From the NCBI GenBank assembly GCA_010094045.1, contig ML986582.1, forward strand, positions 1 to 64,000: DNA of 64,000 nucleotides, read 5' to 3'. The DNA is from Lojkania enalia. Lineage: Eukaryota > Ascomycota > Dothideomycetes > Pleosporales. Below, piece after piece: positions 47,183-57,285 of this stretch (position 1 is its first letter; every line of letters starts with the position of its first letter). Made by a program: the position numbers and the translations under genes. The notes below the pieces were generated by a model. That model made no database searches. It had not been told where the DNA came from and worked only from the letters and a program-made list of their open reading frames with translations.

Positions 47183-48175
47183 CTATGTCACGAGAAGATT
47201 GTAGACGTCGTCTAGTGTGACCTTGTCGGTGAGACCCTTCTCGAGGAGCCACTGCCAGACTGTTTCCATGCCATTGACAATGTCCTTTGGAAGGCCGAAA
47301 ATATGTTCGGAATCGAGCGGTATCTCGTAGGATTCCCCGCTGGCCTTGACCGTGACGCAATACGTGACTATGAGGTTCTTCGGAGCGAATTCCTTGTAAT
47401 TTGGGCTAGGGTTTGGGTTGGGGATGTTGTGTGCCTCGGTATCCGATCCCCAGTCCTCACCGACTAGTGAAGAAGGTCGCGGTTCCTAGCCCCAGTCCTC
47501 GCGAACCCGTGGAGAAGGTTGCGCTTCCTAGCTCCAGCCATCGTTGGCCCGTGAAAATGGGTCCTATCCCCTTCCCCGGCTATTGCCGTTGTCGTAACCT
47601 GCAACAGTCTTGCTCATGTCATCTGGTTCACTAACAACATCTTGGTCTAACGTGGGCTCAAATTTGTGGTAGTACAATTGGGGCTCCAGGTTGGTGCCAA
47701 AGCCCGAATCGACCTGATAAGAACTGCGATATAAAGTGGGGTTCTTGACCCAATCGAGGGAGCGCGCTTGATGATAGGTATTCCGATGGTTTGCTGTAAA
47801 GACCGGATTGATTCCCCACCTGTCCTCGATTATGCTCTGATGCTCTGCCCTGGACCAAAAGCTGCCGGAGGCGCCTTCATCGAAACTCTGAAACGCGTTT
47901 GATCCGTCGTCGATTCTTGTTCCACCACTAGCATCGTAACCTGGGCTATTGCTGCTTTCCCAATATGCGAATGGACGTTGAACTGCTTCAACAAGTTTCT
48001 TGGCGAGTGGCTGATTGACAACCATGTCACTGGGACTGGTTGAGGATGGAGTGCAGATGACGTTAGAGCTGATATGGCCTGAGAGAGGCATTCGCGAGGA
48101 CCATGGGGTGTAGGTTGTTAGATTATCCAAGAAGAGGCCTATAGGTGGGCAAAGGCAGAAATATATAGGTAACAT
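47183..48175 (-). CDS. uncharacterised protein, two-exon model
   Basis: Proposed exon 1 48175-47636, intron 47635-47486 (150 nt, GTTAGT donor, GGCTAG acceptor), exon 2 47485-47183; 280 aa. The two coding blocks share one frame, but the DNA between them has three in-frame TAG codons, so an intron is needed. Exon 1 is polar, with PLAKKLVEAVQRPFAYWES and RNTYHQARSLDWVKNP. Exon 2 has a compact globular end: KNLIVTYCVTVKASGESYEI, GLPKDIVNGMETVWQWLLEK and LTDKVTLDDVYNLLV. I do not recognise the family. The first ATG could also be one of the inner Met codons at about 48090 or 48025. The intron's 3' part consists of a 42-bp tandem repeat carrying duplicated acceptor-like CTAG sites. Confidence 0.5.
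47448..47573 (+). repeat. 42-bp tandem repeat, three units
   Basis: Units start at 47448, 47490 and 47532 (CCCCAGTCCTC, CCCCAGTCCTC, CTCCAGCCATC) and each of the first two ends CCTAG. The first two are close, the third more diverged. On the minus strand each unit boundary reads GG/GC-CTAG, a possible splice acceptor and also an in-frame stop. Confidence 0.85.
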
Positions 48176-48295
48176 CGCCGACGCGTAACTGTGAAAGCCA
48201 ACAACAGCAATCGGCCTAATAAACCTAGTATCATGGTTGCTGATGTGTGCCCGTAGAGCTAAGCGGTGTGGTGCAGCAATAAGTCTTAGAATTCA

Positions 48296-48685
48296 CTAAA
48301 GTAACGGTTGGCGCTCCTCGACTGCATGGTGAATGCATCTTTGCGGCCACAACCAACTCCTCCACGCCCACCATGCTCGTTCCCGCGCACCGCCGTCAAT
48401 AATCACCTCAGCATCCTCCCTCGGCTTTCCTCTTACCCTCCGCCACCACCGGCCCCAAGTCTCTTTTCTTACCCATACTTCTCCCGATCCATCAGCATAT
48501 AAGATCCATCCCCCTTTCCTTGCCTTCGTAGCAAAAGTAGTTATTTTAATTAACTTCACGAGCCCATAAAGAACCAGAACTCCGAACAGGGTGCAAAAGA
48601 TGGTCACAATAGAGGTTAGAAAGGTGATAGTTGAGACTTGGCAGCCCAGCCCACTTGTTCGGAGCTCGAAACGCTCAGGCCCCAT
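48296..48685 (-). CDS. small single-TM protein, unknown function
   Basis: Intronless, 129 aa from the ATG at 48685. The frame stays open further upstream but without an ATG. Residues about 15-45 form one membrane span (ITFLTSIVTIFCTLFGVLVLYGLV), followed by a Lys-rich cytosolic edge (KLIKITTFATKARKGG), a Trp/Arg-rich segment (VRKETWGRWWRRVRGKPRED) and a Trp-rich end. The positive residues after the span suggest an N-out, C-in topology. No family recognised. The frame shows typical coding composition, but I have no second line of evidence. Confidence 0.45.
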   Translation of the reverse strand: MGPERFELRTSGLGCQVSTITFLTSIVTIFCTLFGVLVLYGLVKLIKITTFATKARKGGWILYADGSGEVWVRKETWGRWWRRVRGKPREDAEVIIDGGARERAWWAWRSWLWPQRCIHHAVEERQPLL

Positions 48686-49567
48686 GGCACATATGAATTT
48701 GTAACGGATAGGTGAGAGCAGCGGGAAGGCACGTGATAGTGGGTCTAGCGGGAGCGGAAGACATGTGCTTGACTGTTGTGACAATGTTAATATTCGTATG
48801 CCGTTTATATGACTAGCGAAGGTGGCTCCAAATGCCCACCACCTCCTTTCAGCCCCCTTTAATAGTAGATGGAACTGACGTTGGGGCGAAAATATTAATA
48901 ATGATAGTCGTACGCAAAGAAAGTAAAAGATTATCTATCTCTTGGCACCTCATGCTGCCCTACCTAATATGTACAACGTAGATAAAATGTACTTACGATG
49001 GCGCACCACCCACAATTCCCTATACTACGATGACAGTCGCCACAGTCATTATATCCCCAACAGAGTTCTAATCTCTTTCGATCGTCTTTCGGACTGTCTT
49101 CCCACTTCTGCTGCAATAAGGCTGAGACGTTATATAAGGACGTGTTTGGGCCGGAGTAGCTAATTAAGGGGCAAGCTGGGCTCATGCTGAATCTCGCGGA
49201 GGCCTTTTAGTACTTTTCGGCCCTTTCGGGGTTTTGGATTCAATTTGTAGATGATGATAGTATGCGGCTGCAGTTAAGTGGAGGTGGAGTGAGCTAGTTG
49301 GGGGCTGGGGAACTATGCCAGATTCGGCCTGGTACTTTGCATGATATCTTGGCGTGAACACGTCAATCTTCCTACTAGCTCTGTTCGGTACGACTGTAGT
49401 CTTATGTATAATACGTATTGGACTAAATAATAATTCTAATAACTTGTTTTCAACTACGTCTTGGAGAACTCACATATCAAACACTTGGGTGATATATTTC
49501 ATAAATTCAATTCAAACTATATACAAGAACAGGGAAGCTAATTATACCTTAAAGAGTGTTCATGCCA
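48686..49567. other. intergenic
   Basis: Between the small membrane-protein gene and the CDH 3' end (both minus strand). AT-rich near 49400-49550. No gene supported. Confidence 0.42.
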
Positions 49568-52500
49568 TTAGAACTTCGGTAGGCATAGGCTGAGCCTGTA
49601 ACTTTGCTTCTGTGATATGTTAGACACAGTTTACCTTCAAAAGACAACAGTAGACTTACCCTGCAGGTATAACCGCTTACACATTGGGTCGGGCCCTTCC
49701 AGCCTTTACCACCGCACTGTTTGAACTGTATCACTACTCATCAGCCCCCATCCACCTTTTTTGTTTCTCGCTATACAGTAGTGCATGGAGAAGCCCTGCC
49801 CCAATATGCAGCGGTAGATTTATTGTGTCATAAGCGACACGATACAACATACTCACATCCCAAACGCTAATTTTGCTTTCTCCATAAGAAAGATTTACAA
49901 ACGTACCGCACCGGCTTGTTTGCCGGGCGCCTGCGAGCCCGAGCCCAAGGCGAGAATCTTAGCAGCAGAGTGTTCAGCGACAACGACAATGTAACTCGTT
50001 GGGTTGGTGACGATGTGACTAGGAAATGTAAGCGCGTGAAACTTTTCGCGTTTCAAGGATCATTACCCTGGGAAGAGCGAGGCATCGACGACGTGGATAT
50101 TCTCAGTACCATAGACCTGTGTATTCAGGTCGACGACGCTGGTTCCACCATTCAGGCCACTGTCAGTTCCGATCTTTGAACTACCGATCCAGTGGTTGGA
50201 TCTCCTCCGGGCAGGGGTCTTAGGGATCTAGTGTCATAATTAGCCATGTATTGTCGCAATACTGAAGGTCTAGAGCATTAGACGTACGCTATTGACGAAA
50301 TCCTCGACGGTAACATTAGCTGCTGGAACCTCCCAGACGATTCCAGGGACCTTGGAGATCACCTGCTGAAGATGCTTGATACTGGTAATAACGGCGGCGA
50401 GATCCTCTTTGTCCTGAAGGTAAGGAGGCGTTGAAACAAACATATTCAGAGCACCATTAATGGACAAGGCACCACGAGAAACTGTCCCCGTACCGAGATA
50501 TTGACTGATAGTCATGGAAGCTTGAATGATGTTAGTGTCTGTTGCCCTTAACAAGTTTAGGTTTCACGAACTATTATCCGTAGCAGGTGGAGAGGGCTCA
50601 ACGCGAGATTGGTATTGAATCGCGCGTTGGATGCCGTCGGCGCCAGGAATGTATTCCCAGAACATAGGGCCAATGTTTGGTGCGGACTGGGCAAGGATGC
50701 CAGAGCGCTTCTCCAAATACATCTCCCTGTCATTCGGAATAGGATCAGACCAAGCCTCATAAAAATCGTAGAAAGAAACATTGGGATGTTTGATGACAAG
50801 GTCAGTCTAGAGAACTGTCAGTAAGAGTGAACTTCGTTTTAGTGATTGAGACTTACGTTAACGTGATCATTTAGGTTCTTTCCAACTGGGAGGTCAATCC
50901 ATTCAGTCTCGTTAATGAAGCTTGGTCCGTCTTGGACGCTATTTTGCACAGTCTGGAGCTGATCCTTGGGACCAATGCCACTTCGGAAGAGTAGCTTTGT
51001 CGAGCCGAAAACCCCAGCAGAGACAATGACACGACCGCCGGGGTTAAGGTCAGCAGTGCCGCAGTAGCCACCATCACCGCCGTCGAGTTCGACACCGGTA
51101 GCCTTTCCTCCATCACGAATGATACGTCTAACGGCCGTATTCATCCACAGTTTGAAGTTCTTCCTTTCCATGGCAGTGACAAGATATGAGCCCAATGGAC
51201 CCTGTCGCTGACCATTTTCATACATGTAAGGAGGGTCAGCAAAGGTTCTGTTCTTTTGGTCTGGAACCTCATTCGGAGAGATTTCCTTCCAGCCATCTGC
51301 CCTCAGTGCAGTTGCAAGAACATTGAAGCCCTCGGGCTTATAGCGGATACCATCCATGGATGGAACTTGCGTGCCGGGAATACGCTTGAATGTGCGGTCA
51401 GTCGCAGCCTTCATATCAGCAGCCCTCCAACCTGTCGGCCAGCTATAATCCCAATCATGGGGGGTAGGATTCCACCAAAGGGCAGCGTTAACAGCAGCGC
51501 CTCCACCAAGCACACAACCTGCCATCTGGTCAATATCACTGCATGCAACACCAGCAGAATCAACCCAGATCTGGTTGCAAAGACCAGGAACGTCAAATCG
51601 AGTAAGATCGGTTCCTTCGAGCCAATCTGGCTTCATTGTTCCGCCAAATCGTCCGAGTGATGGGGGGCCCTTCTCAATCAAGAGAACACTCTTGCCACTC
51701 TCCGAGAGCTTGTCGGCTACAGGAATCCCTGCCGCGCCAGCACCGACGACGATGTAGTCGTATGATCCAGTAGGTGCTGGAGTGCCGACGCAAGAGGTTG
51801 GTGCAGTAGGAGTAGGAGTTGGAGTTGGTCCATCAGATGGGGTTGGTGTAGGGGTGGTTCCGTTCGTATATTTGGCAACCCAGTCATCGTACTCAGTCTT
51901 TCGAGCATTTGCTGGCTGGATGCCGAACTGAGACTGGCCATTGTTGTGTAGCCTCCATGACTGACCGGCACTTGGGGGTGAATCCATGTGCTGAGCCCAA
52001 CCAATAACCTGCACCTCTTCAGTGGGGAGTTGCTGACCGGTAGCGCCATTCTGGTTCCAGATCCAGCACCACTGGCATCGGTAGATGACTTCGAAGTAGG
52101 TGTCCGTTACTGTATGAGCGAATTGCGTCAGAGTCGCGTTGCCGGTGTAGTCATTCGGCGCAACGTAACCACTAATCAGACTCAGTTTAAGCCAAAATAT
52201 CGCCCCACAAGTATTAGACTTACCCTGCGAAAACAAATCGTGTCCCGACAGAATCGCCATTGGGGTATGCTACCAGAAGGAGAGAATTGGGCATTCCTCC
52301 TCCATGGCTAACACCAGACCATCCCTTTCCACCAGAATGTACAGCACCCCGCTTTGTGGATCTCAGTACCAGTCATTCGCTCACGCATGGTTTGACTTAC
52401 GATATAGCCGATATATTCGTCATTGCTTCCAGTAGGAGTCCCTGGCAAAGCGTATCCGAATTCATAGCCACCAGTGGTCTGGGACTCATCCACTTGCTGG

Positions 52501-52713
52501 CGCCTGCTAGTGTTAGTTTGCTGACACGGCGCGTGACACTCAAGACCTTACAAGAATGTAATGCCGGTTCCAGCATGGGTAAATGACTCCTGAGCTTGAG
52601 CAGAAGAAAATACTATGACTGTTAATTCCGCTCGAGTCAATTGGACCAACAATGGAGCTCCTACAGAGAGGGGACAGCAGCGACGCTGTCTTGAAGAAGG
52701 TAGATCCCTTCAT
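49568..52713 (-). CDS. cellobiose dehydrogenase with cytochrome domain and C-terminal CBM1
   Basis: Extracellular flavocytochrome that oxidises cellobiose to cellobionolactone and passes electrons to LPMOs. Eleven-exon model: 52713-52665, 52618-52552, 52503-52401, 52351-52224, 52171-50857, 50806-50572, 50520-50288, 50218-50067, 50018-49907, 49725-49660, 49609-49568; all phases agree, 833 aa. Residues 1-26 are a signal peptide. The heme domain has Met93 (in GGGM) and His191; their 98-residue spacing equals that of the known CDH heme ligands (Met65/His163 in the Phanerochaete enzyme). A Thr/Pro linker (about 222-250) precedes the FAD-binding YDYIVVGAGAAG of the GMC oxidoreductase domain. The active-site His is in SNHWIGSSKIG and the Asn in TNPTSY. 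The C-terminus is a CBM1 (QCGGKGWKGPTQC...SGYTC, last Cys in the final exon), so this looks like a class IIA CDH. The AAG acceptor of intron 3 and the 181-nt intron 9 are least certain. Confidence 0.93.
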
Positions 52714-54011
52714 TTCCAAATACAGCTACCAGAGATACAAAACAAACCAAAGGGATTGGAGAAACCGGACGAAACAAACGGTGTCCACAAGGTCCGACCC
52801 ATGCTGACGGCGACGGCCCTTTTTATATGCTTTCTCATTTTACCCTAGGATATGGTAGGAAAAGCACAGAGGAGGAAGTTGATACCAATTAGCCAGACAA
52901 AGCATGACAATTTTTGTGTCCACTGCGGCACAAGCACGCCGCCCGGTACCAGGTACCGGATTACAGTAAGATGGTCCCCTGCCATGATGTTCCGAAGTAA
53001 AGGGCCTGATGAGCATAATCCTTCCGCCCATTGGCTGGTGAGTCACAAGGGCACTCTGCGTGAGATTTGGCGCAGGAATTTAATCTGGGCTGATGGAGAC
53101 AACTAGGGGTATTGATTGATGTATATTGATGAAGGACGGGTTACAAGGCTTGAGTTGCCGTCGTGCCTGTTGGCCAAGAAGGGTTAAGCCCACTGCGGAT
53201 TCCCCACACTCGCCTCCATCTCCCAAAGGGGAAAGGCTCATACGCTTCACCGTTGCCATCCCCGAAGCTCTAGGGAACGCGCTCTCCCGTTCCGCCACCC
53301 ATCAGCCTCACCAGGTACGTTGCTTCCAATAATGCGACAATCCTTCTCGAATCTTGTCCGGCAGCAAGCCCAGATGGGCAGGTTATGCAATCCTCTAGCC
53401 CCCCGGAATGGCTTTGCCTCACAAATGAAACAAGATCCCTCCAATAGCATGTTCGTTACACTCGAAACACCCTAGCCTGCCAATAGAACATAATTTATTA
53501 AATTGAAGGCCTTCGATATCCATTCCTGCGGACAGACCGCACTGTCCTTTCCTCTTCCACTTTGCCTTCTTCGCTTCTGCCTCTTGCAATCTTTCCCCAG
53601 TTCTTCCATCTACCCACCGGCATTTTTTGCTTCATATCGCGATCAGCAGGCTATTTTGGCATGTGGCGCCTCCATTTCTGGAACCTCCATCGTCATTCTA
53701 TTCATTATTTTAGTCCTCAGTCGATTATTTCCTGAGCACGTGCTTGGGGGTCACGAGTCTATCATTTCCAAGGAACATAGATTGAATGTGCTCGCTATCT
53801 TTATGAGTTACGGCCACACTGTTTCTTCATTCAGTAGGGCTTCTTCCGTTTTCTGTAGAACTTCATGATTTCCTCCGTGCCGCTCCGTGTCCGATTGAGA
53901 CATATCTGAATCGAGCAATCGAGATCCCATTCTTATAGAACGTTTTGCCATCATGCGCTGAGTAGATGCTTCGCCGAATCCACCGAAGCATTGTCTCTTC
54001 AACTTTGGAAA
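52714..54011. promoter_or_regulatory. shared intergenic promoter of CDH and AA9 LPMO genes
   Basis: 1.3 kb between two divergent cellulolytic genes. A TATAAAA on the minus strand at 52821-52827 lies about 108 bp before the CDH ATG. TTAGCC at 52888-52893 (GGCTAA on the minus strand) matches the XlnR-type site of xylanase/cellulase promoters. CCCCAC at 53202-53207 and CCCCGG near 53401 fit the carbon-repression CreA consensus. A 17-bp palindrome is at 52943-52959. No gene of its own is supported; the short ORFs overlap each other. Confidence 0.6.
52943..52959. promoter_or_regulatory. 17-bp perfect palindrome, candidate regulator site
   Basis: CCGGTACC-A-GGTACCGG, about 230 bp upstream of the CDH ATG. 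It also reads CCG-N11-CGG, an arrangement that zinc-cluster dimers can bind. Binding is inferred only. Confidence 0.45.
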
Positions 54012-55053
54012 ATGAAGAACATCTTTGTCACGTGCACCCTACTCGCCAGCGCCTCGGCGCATACGATCTTCACGCAGCTATGGGTAAATGGGGTGGCGCA
54101 GGGCCACACCAAGGGGATTCGAGTTCCGGTACGAGTAAACGCTCATCTTAGGTAACCGAATCTCGCTGACGACGTACCGCAGACATATGATGGGTATAAA
54201 ACCAACACTCACAAAATAAGATCCGAGATTGACACGAAGAGTCTAGGCCCATCACGGACGTGACGTCCAACGATGTTATCTGCAATGGAGGGCAAGTTTG
54301 AACTCAATTCTGCGCACATACTATATTGATATGCATTAGCCCGAACCCGCTACGGCAGCCTCTTCCCAAGGATATCATCAATGTACAGCCCCTTTGTGAA
54401 CCGCTTTGCGTGCAGATATTCTGAGCTAATCGATTGTAAAGGTGAAAGCCGGTGACAAATTGACCGCTGAATGGCACCATACGTTGGACAGCGCCGGCAC
54501 AAATGACCCTGCAGACCCAATTGATAAAGGACATCTTGGTCCAGTTATTGTGTATCTAGCTAAAGTCGATAATGCCTTGACTACCCAAGTCACTGGTCTA
54601 AAATGTGTGTAATTGACGAACCTCGTAGGCTTTGCGGCTAATCACTACCCAGGGTTCAAGATCTACGAAGATGGCATGGACAGCAATAAGGAATGGGCGG
54701 TGACAAGGCTCTACAATAACAAGGGCAAGGTAGACTTTACCCTGCCATCCTGCATTCAGAGCGGCCAGTTAGTGTTCTCCTATTATCACTTTCCGTAAAC
54801 ATATCTGACTCATCTGTGCAGGTACCTACTGCGGGCGGAGATTATTGCTCTGCACGGAGCTGCGAACTACCCCGGGGCACAGCTGTACATGGAATGTGCA
54901 CAATTGAATGTTTCTGGTGGTGGTAATGCGAACCCACCAACGGTCAGTTTCCCTGGAGCATACAAAGGGACTGACCCTGGAATTAAGTTCCAGCTCTACT
55001 GGCCTACACCAACGGCTTATACCATCCCTGGCCCAACGGTGTTCAAGTGCTGA
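54012..55053 (+). CDS. AA9 lytic polysaccharide monooxygenase
   Basis: Secreted copper enzyme that cleaves cellulose oxidatively, fed with electrons by CDH. Seven-exon model: 54012-54128, 54183-54193 (11 nt), 54247-54291, 54340-54382, 54442-54604, 54653-54767, 54822-55053; 241 aa, all phases agree. Signal peptide 1-16, cleaved before His17 (SASA-HTIF), so the mature protein starts with the copper-binding His of the histidine brace. The second brace His is His84 or His85 in TAEWHHTL. The axial Tyr is probably in [11 protein letters not shown]. Also typical are [39 protein letters not shown] and the end GPTVFKC. The micro-exon supplies TYDG between GIRVP and PITDV. Intron 3 (54292-54339) starts GCAAGT: a GC-AG intron; the only GT-type alternative breaks the frame. 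No CBM is attached. Confidence 0.92.
54292..54339 (+). other. GC-AG intron in the AA9 gene
   Basis: 48 nt, donor GCAAGT, acceptor ATTAG. Splicing gives CNGG-PNPL with the correct phase; using GT two bases or more later gives a frame without family similarity. Confidence 0.72.
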
Positions 55054-55369
55054 GCACTGTCATAGTAAATGCTATATTATCAAAACTGATGTGTAAAGTG
55101 AAGATAAATATGCCTTCTAGAATCGCATATGAATATTTTAGTCGTACATAGTTTCGATGTATAGAATCACAATCTCACAAATATGAAAAGCCTAAGAAAT
55201 TTCAGCCACACCGTTGGCTAGCTTCAACCCTCCCCAATCTCCCCGTCATCAATCATCTCGAAATATTCATGCCACGTTATTGCCCTGGCCCCACACCTGC
55301 GGACATTAGGCCTGAGCACGTGCACTCGGTGCATCATCGCCCGGAATGGTCCTCTCCACAATCGCAATC
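55054..55369. other. intergenic, 3' of AA9
   Basis: AA9 3' UTR and the possible 3' end of the next minus-strand locus. A minus-strand frame at 55224-55330 ends AITWHEYFEMIDDGEIGEG and may be a further exon or frame-shifted end of that locus. Confidence 0.4.
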
Positions 55370-56010
55370 TTAACCATCTACACACCCACATTTCGCGACA
55401 CGCGCACCGGCACTGTACGACGCACTCCACAAATCTAAGTCGGCAATAAGAGCCGCCTTTCCGCCCGAGCTCCGCAGATCAATATGCACGAAGAACGTGA
55501 GTCCATTCCTTTGCTCAGTTTCCCCAGATCGCGCTTCCACCCCTCCGGAAGGCTTCCCCGCAATGCATACTGGGTCGCCACCGAGCACCTTTGAGCCACA
55601 CCCGAGCTGGACCTCCATAATGTTCTCTTTAGGCAAATCGCGAAGAGCATTGGGTATCTTTCTCCTCTGTCAAAGGCTGCTGCCTCATTGAGTGGCCAAT
55701 GTGGTGGAATGATGCACCACTGTCTCGCCGCATTTCCGAGCCTCTGACGACCGCAATGGATCGTGCTTCACGAGAGCAATGTCCAACTCATCCGGGATCG
55801 GAAACACGGCGTCGTAAAATTGCCGCCAGACAGCTCGTGGACGCACCTCGCTCCAAGATATGTCAACGCACAGCCTATCATCCAAAACCCCCAGTCTCCT
55901 CGGCCATAGGTGCTTCCCCAATAGCTTCCTCGAAGCGAGCTCTACGGGCCGTCTCCCTTCCGCACAAGATCCAAAACTAAAATCAAAACCACAAACCCAC
56001 AACCGGTCAG
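55370..56010 (-). CDS. uncharacterised gene, ends unresolved
   Basis: Two exon-like segments join well: one ending RSSEARKCGET at 55721, intron 55720-55667 (54 nt, GTGGTG donor, GACAG acceptor), then 55666-55370. The protein reads DDRLCVDISWSEVRPRAV, QFYDAVFPIPDELDIALVKH, then NALRDLPKENIMEVQLGCGS, SGETEQRNGLTFFVHIDLRS and LDLWSASYSAGARVAKCG, which looks globular and real. The 5' end is unknown (an acceptor-like TTTTAG at about 55980 suggests an upstream exon). After VDG the frame stops, while open coding-like sequence goes on in other frames to 55224, so the 3' end may be frame-shifted. It overlaps the plus-strand ORF at 55860. No family recognised. Confidence 0.42.
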
Positions 56011-56582
56011 CCGCTAACAATACTACAGACCCGCACCCCCTCCTCGCTCAGATCCCTCTCACCGTATCTCCCTTCCTCTCCCTCCCAACCGCAACCCCGC
56101 TTCCCTACACCTACAAATCTCTCCCATCCACCCTTCCCCCCTCCATCCTCTCCACAAACAGCCAAATCCCCCAACTCTCACCCGATCAACCACTAGAATC
56201 CGCCTACGTAACCAGCCAAACAGGCCACACTGCAACCCCGACCCAGATCCTTGCCTCCTGCCACGCGCTGCAAGCACACCTCACAACTCTGCGCATCAAC
56301 GCGCAGACCACACTCCAGACATGGGAGGCCCAGCGCCGGGCCGCTGATTTGGCGGAGAAGCGGCGCGTGGCGCCTGGCTGGTTGGACGGGGATGTTAAGA
56401 TCCTGCGGCCAGAGAACGTTTCTGGAGATAGAGCTGAGGAGGGGGGTCAGCAGGCGAGGCCCGAGCCGGACCGCAAGACGAGTGTGGGGATCAAGGGGTT
56501 GGTGGAGAGGAGGGATGGGGTTCCGGATCCGAGGGCGGGCGAGGAGATTGATAGGGCGTTTGGCGGTTTGGATATCAAGTGA
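55860..56582 (+). CDS. uncharacterised conserved-looking protein
   Basis: Intronless ORF, 240 aa from the ATG at 55860. The N-terminal 60 residues are low-complexity and overlap the minus-strand locus, so the true start may differ; a GCTAAC...CTACAG just before 56026 looks like an intron end, hinting at an unseen first exon. From about 56030 the protein is convincing: HPLLAQIPLTVSPFLSLP, TYKSLPSTLPPSIL, a helical TWEAQRRAADLAEKRRVAPG followed by WLDGDVKILRPE, and an acidic tail ending IDRAFGGLDIK. No known domain. Role unknown. Confidence 0.55.
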   Translation: MSTHSLSSKTPSLLGHRCFPNSFLEASSTGRLPSAQDPKLKSKPQTHNRSAANNTTDPHPLLAQIPLTVSPFLSLPTATPLPYTYKSLPSTLPPSILSTNSQIPQLSPDQPLESAYVTSQTGHTATPTQILASCHALQAHLTTLRINAQTTLQTWEAQRRAADLAEKRRVAPGWLDGDVKILRPENVSGDRAEEGGQQARPEPDRKTSVGIKGLVERRDGVPDPRAGEEIDRAFGGLDIK

Positions 56583-57285
56583 AGCCGTTTCGTCGACGTG
56601 CATCATCCATGGCATGCATACACGTTGGGATTGGTCGTAGGAGGCTCTGCGTTAAGCGTTCTGTATATCATCATGTTTCAATAAGGATAGATTTAGGTGT
56701 TCAGGGGAGCATTAGATGTGGCATTATTAGGCATGGATACAGCCTGATGGCTTTTCACTGGCTCCGGGACGTAAAGTCCACACCAGTCATAATTTGAATG
56801 TCGATTTTAATTCTTCGGAATTGAATAGTTACCAACCAAGGCGTCAGCAGGTACTCAGTTAAGTCCGGCTAGGAAGAGATGATGAGGTATCTCAACTGCT
56901 GCCAATCGCTGTTAAGGAATCATTTGATCGTGGAGGGACGTTGGTTGCAAGATAAACCTAGAATAAAGAACCCGGCACTTAATGCGACCAGCCGCAACAC
57001 TAATCAATTAATCTACAAGTACTAGAAGAGTTACTTGTCCCCAGCTATAACCCCCCGATTTTTCCCTGCAAAGGTGCTTATTTCCTTAGCTCACCTAAAC
57101 TGTACCCAGCGCAAAGCGAGACAAGCCAAGCCAAGCCAGTAAACCCCAACCCCGTCGCTACACGACATTACAAACATATGAGAGAGAAAAGGAGGGGAAT
57201 CTCGAAAAGGAAGAGGTAATATAGGCCCTGCCGGGCCTTTGTATGTGAAGGGTACCAACATGTCCAATTGCGCCCGATCCCATGT
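56583..57285. other. intergenic, convergent 3' region
   Basis: Between the stop of the 55860 gene and the septin stop. GAGACAAGCCAAGCCAAGCC near 57117 is a short direct repeat. No gene. Confidence 0.45.

Noticed and set aside
51256..51660. 134-codon plus-strand ORF inside CDH
   Set aside because: Shadow of the CDH flavin domain on the opposite strand.
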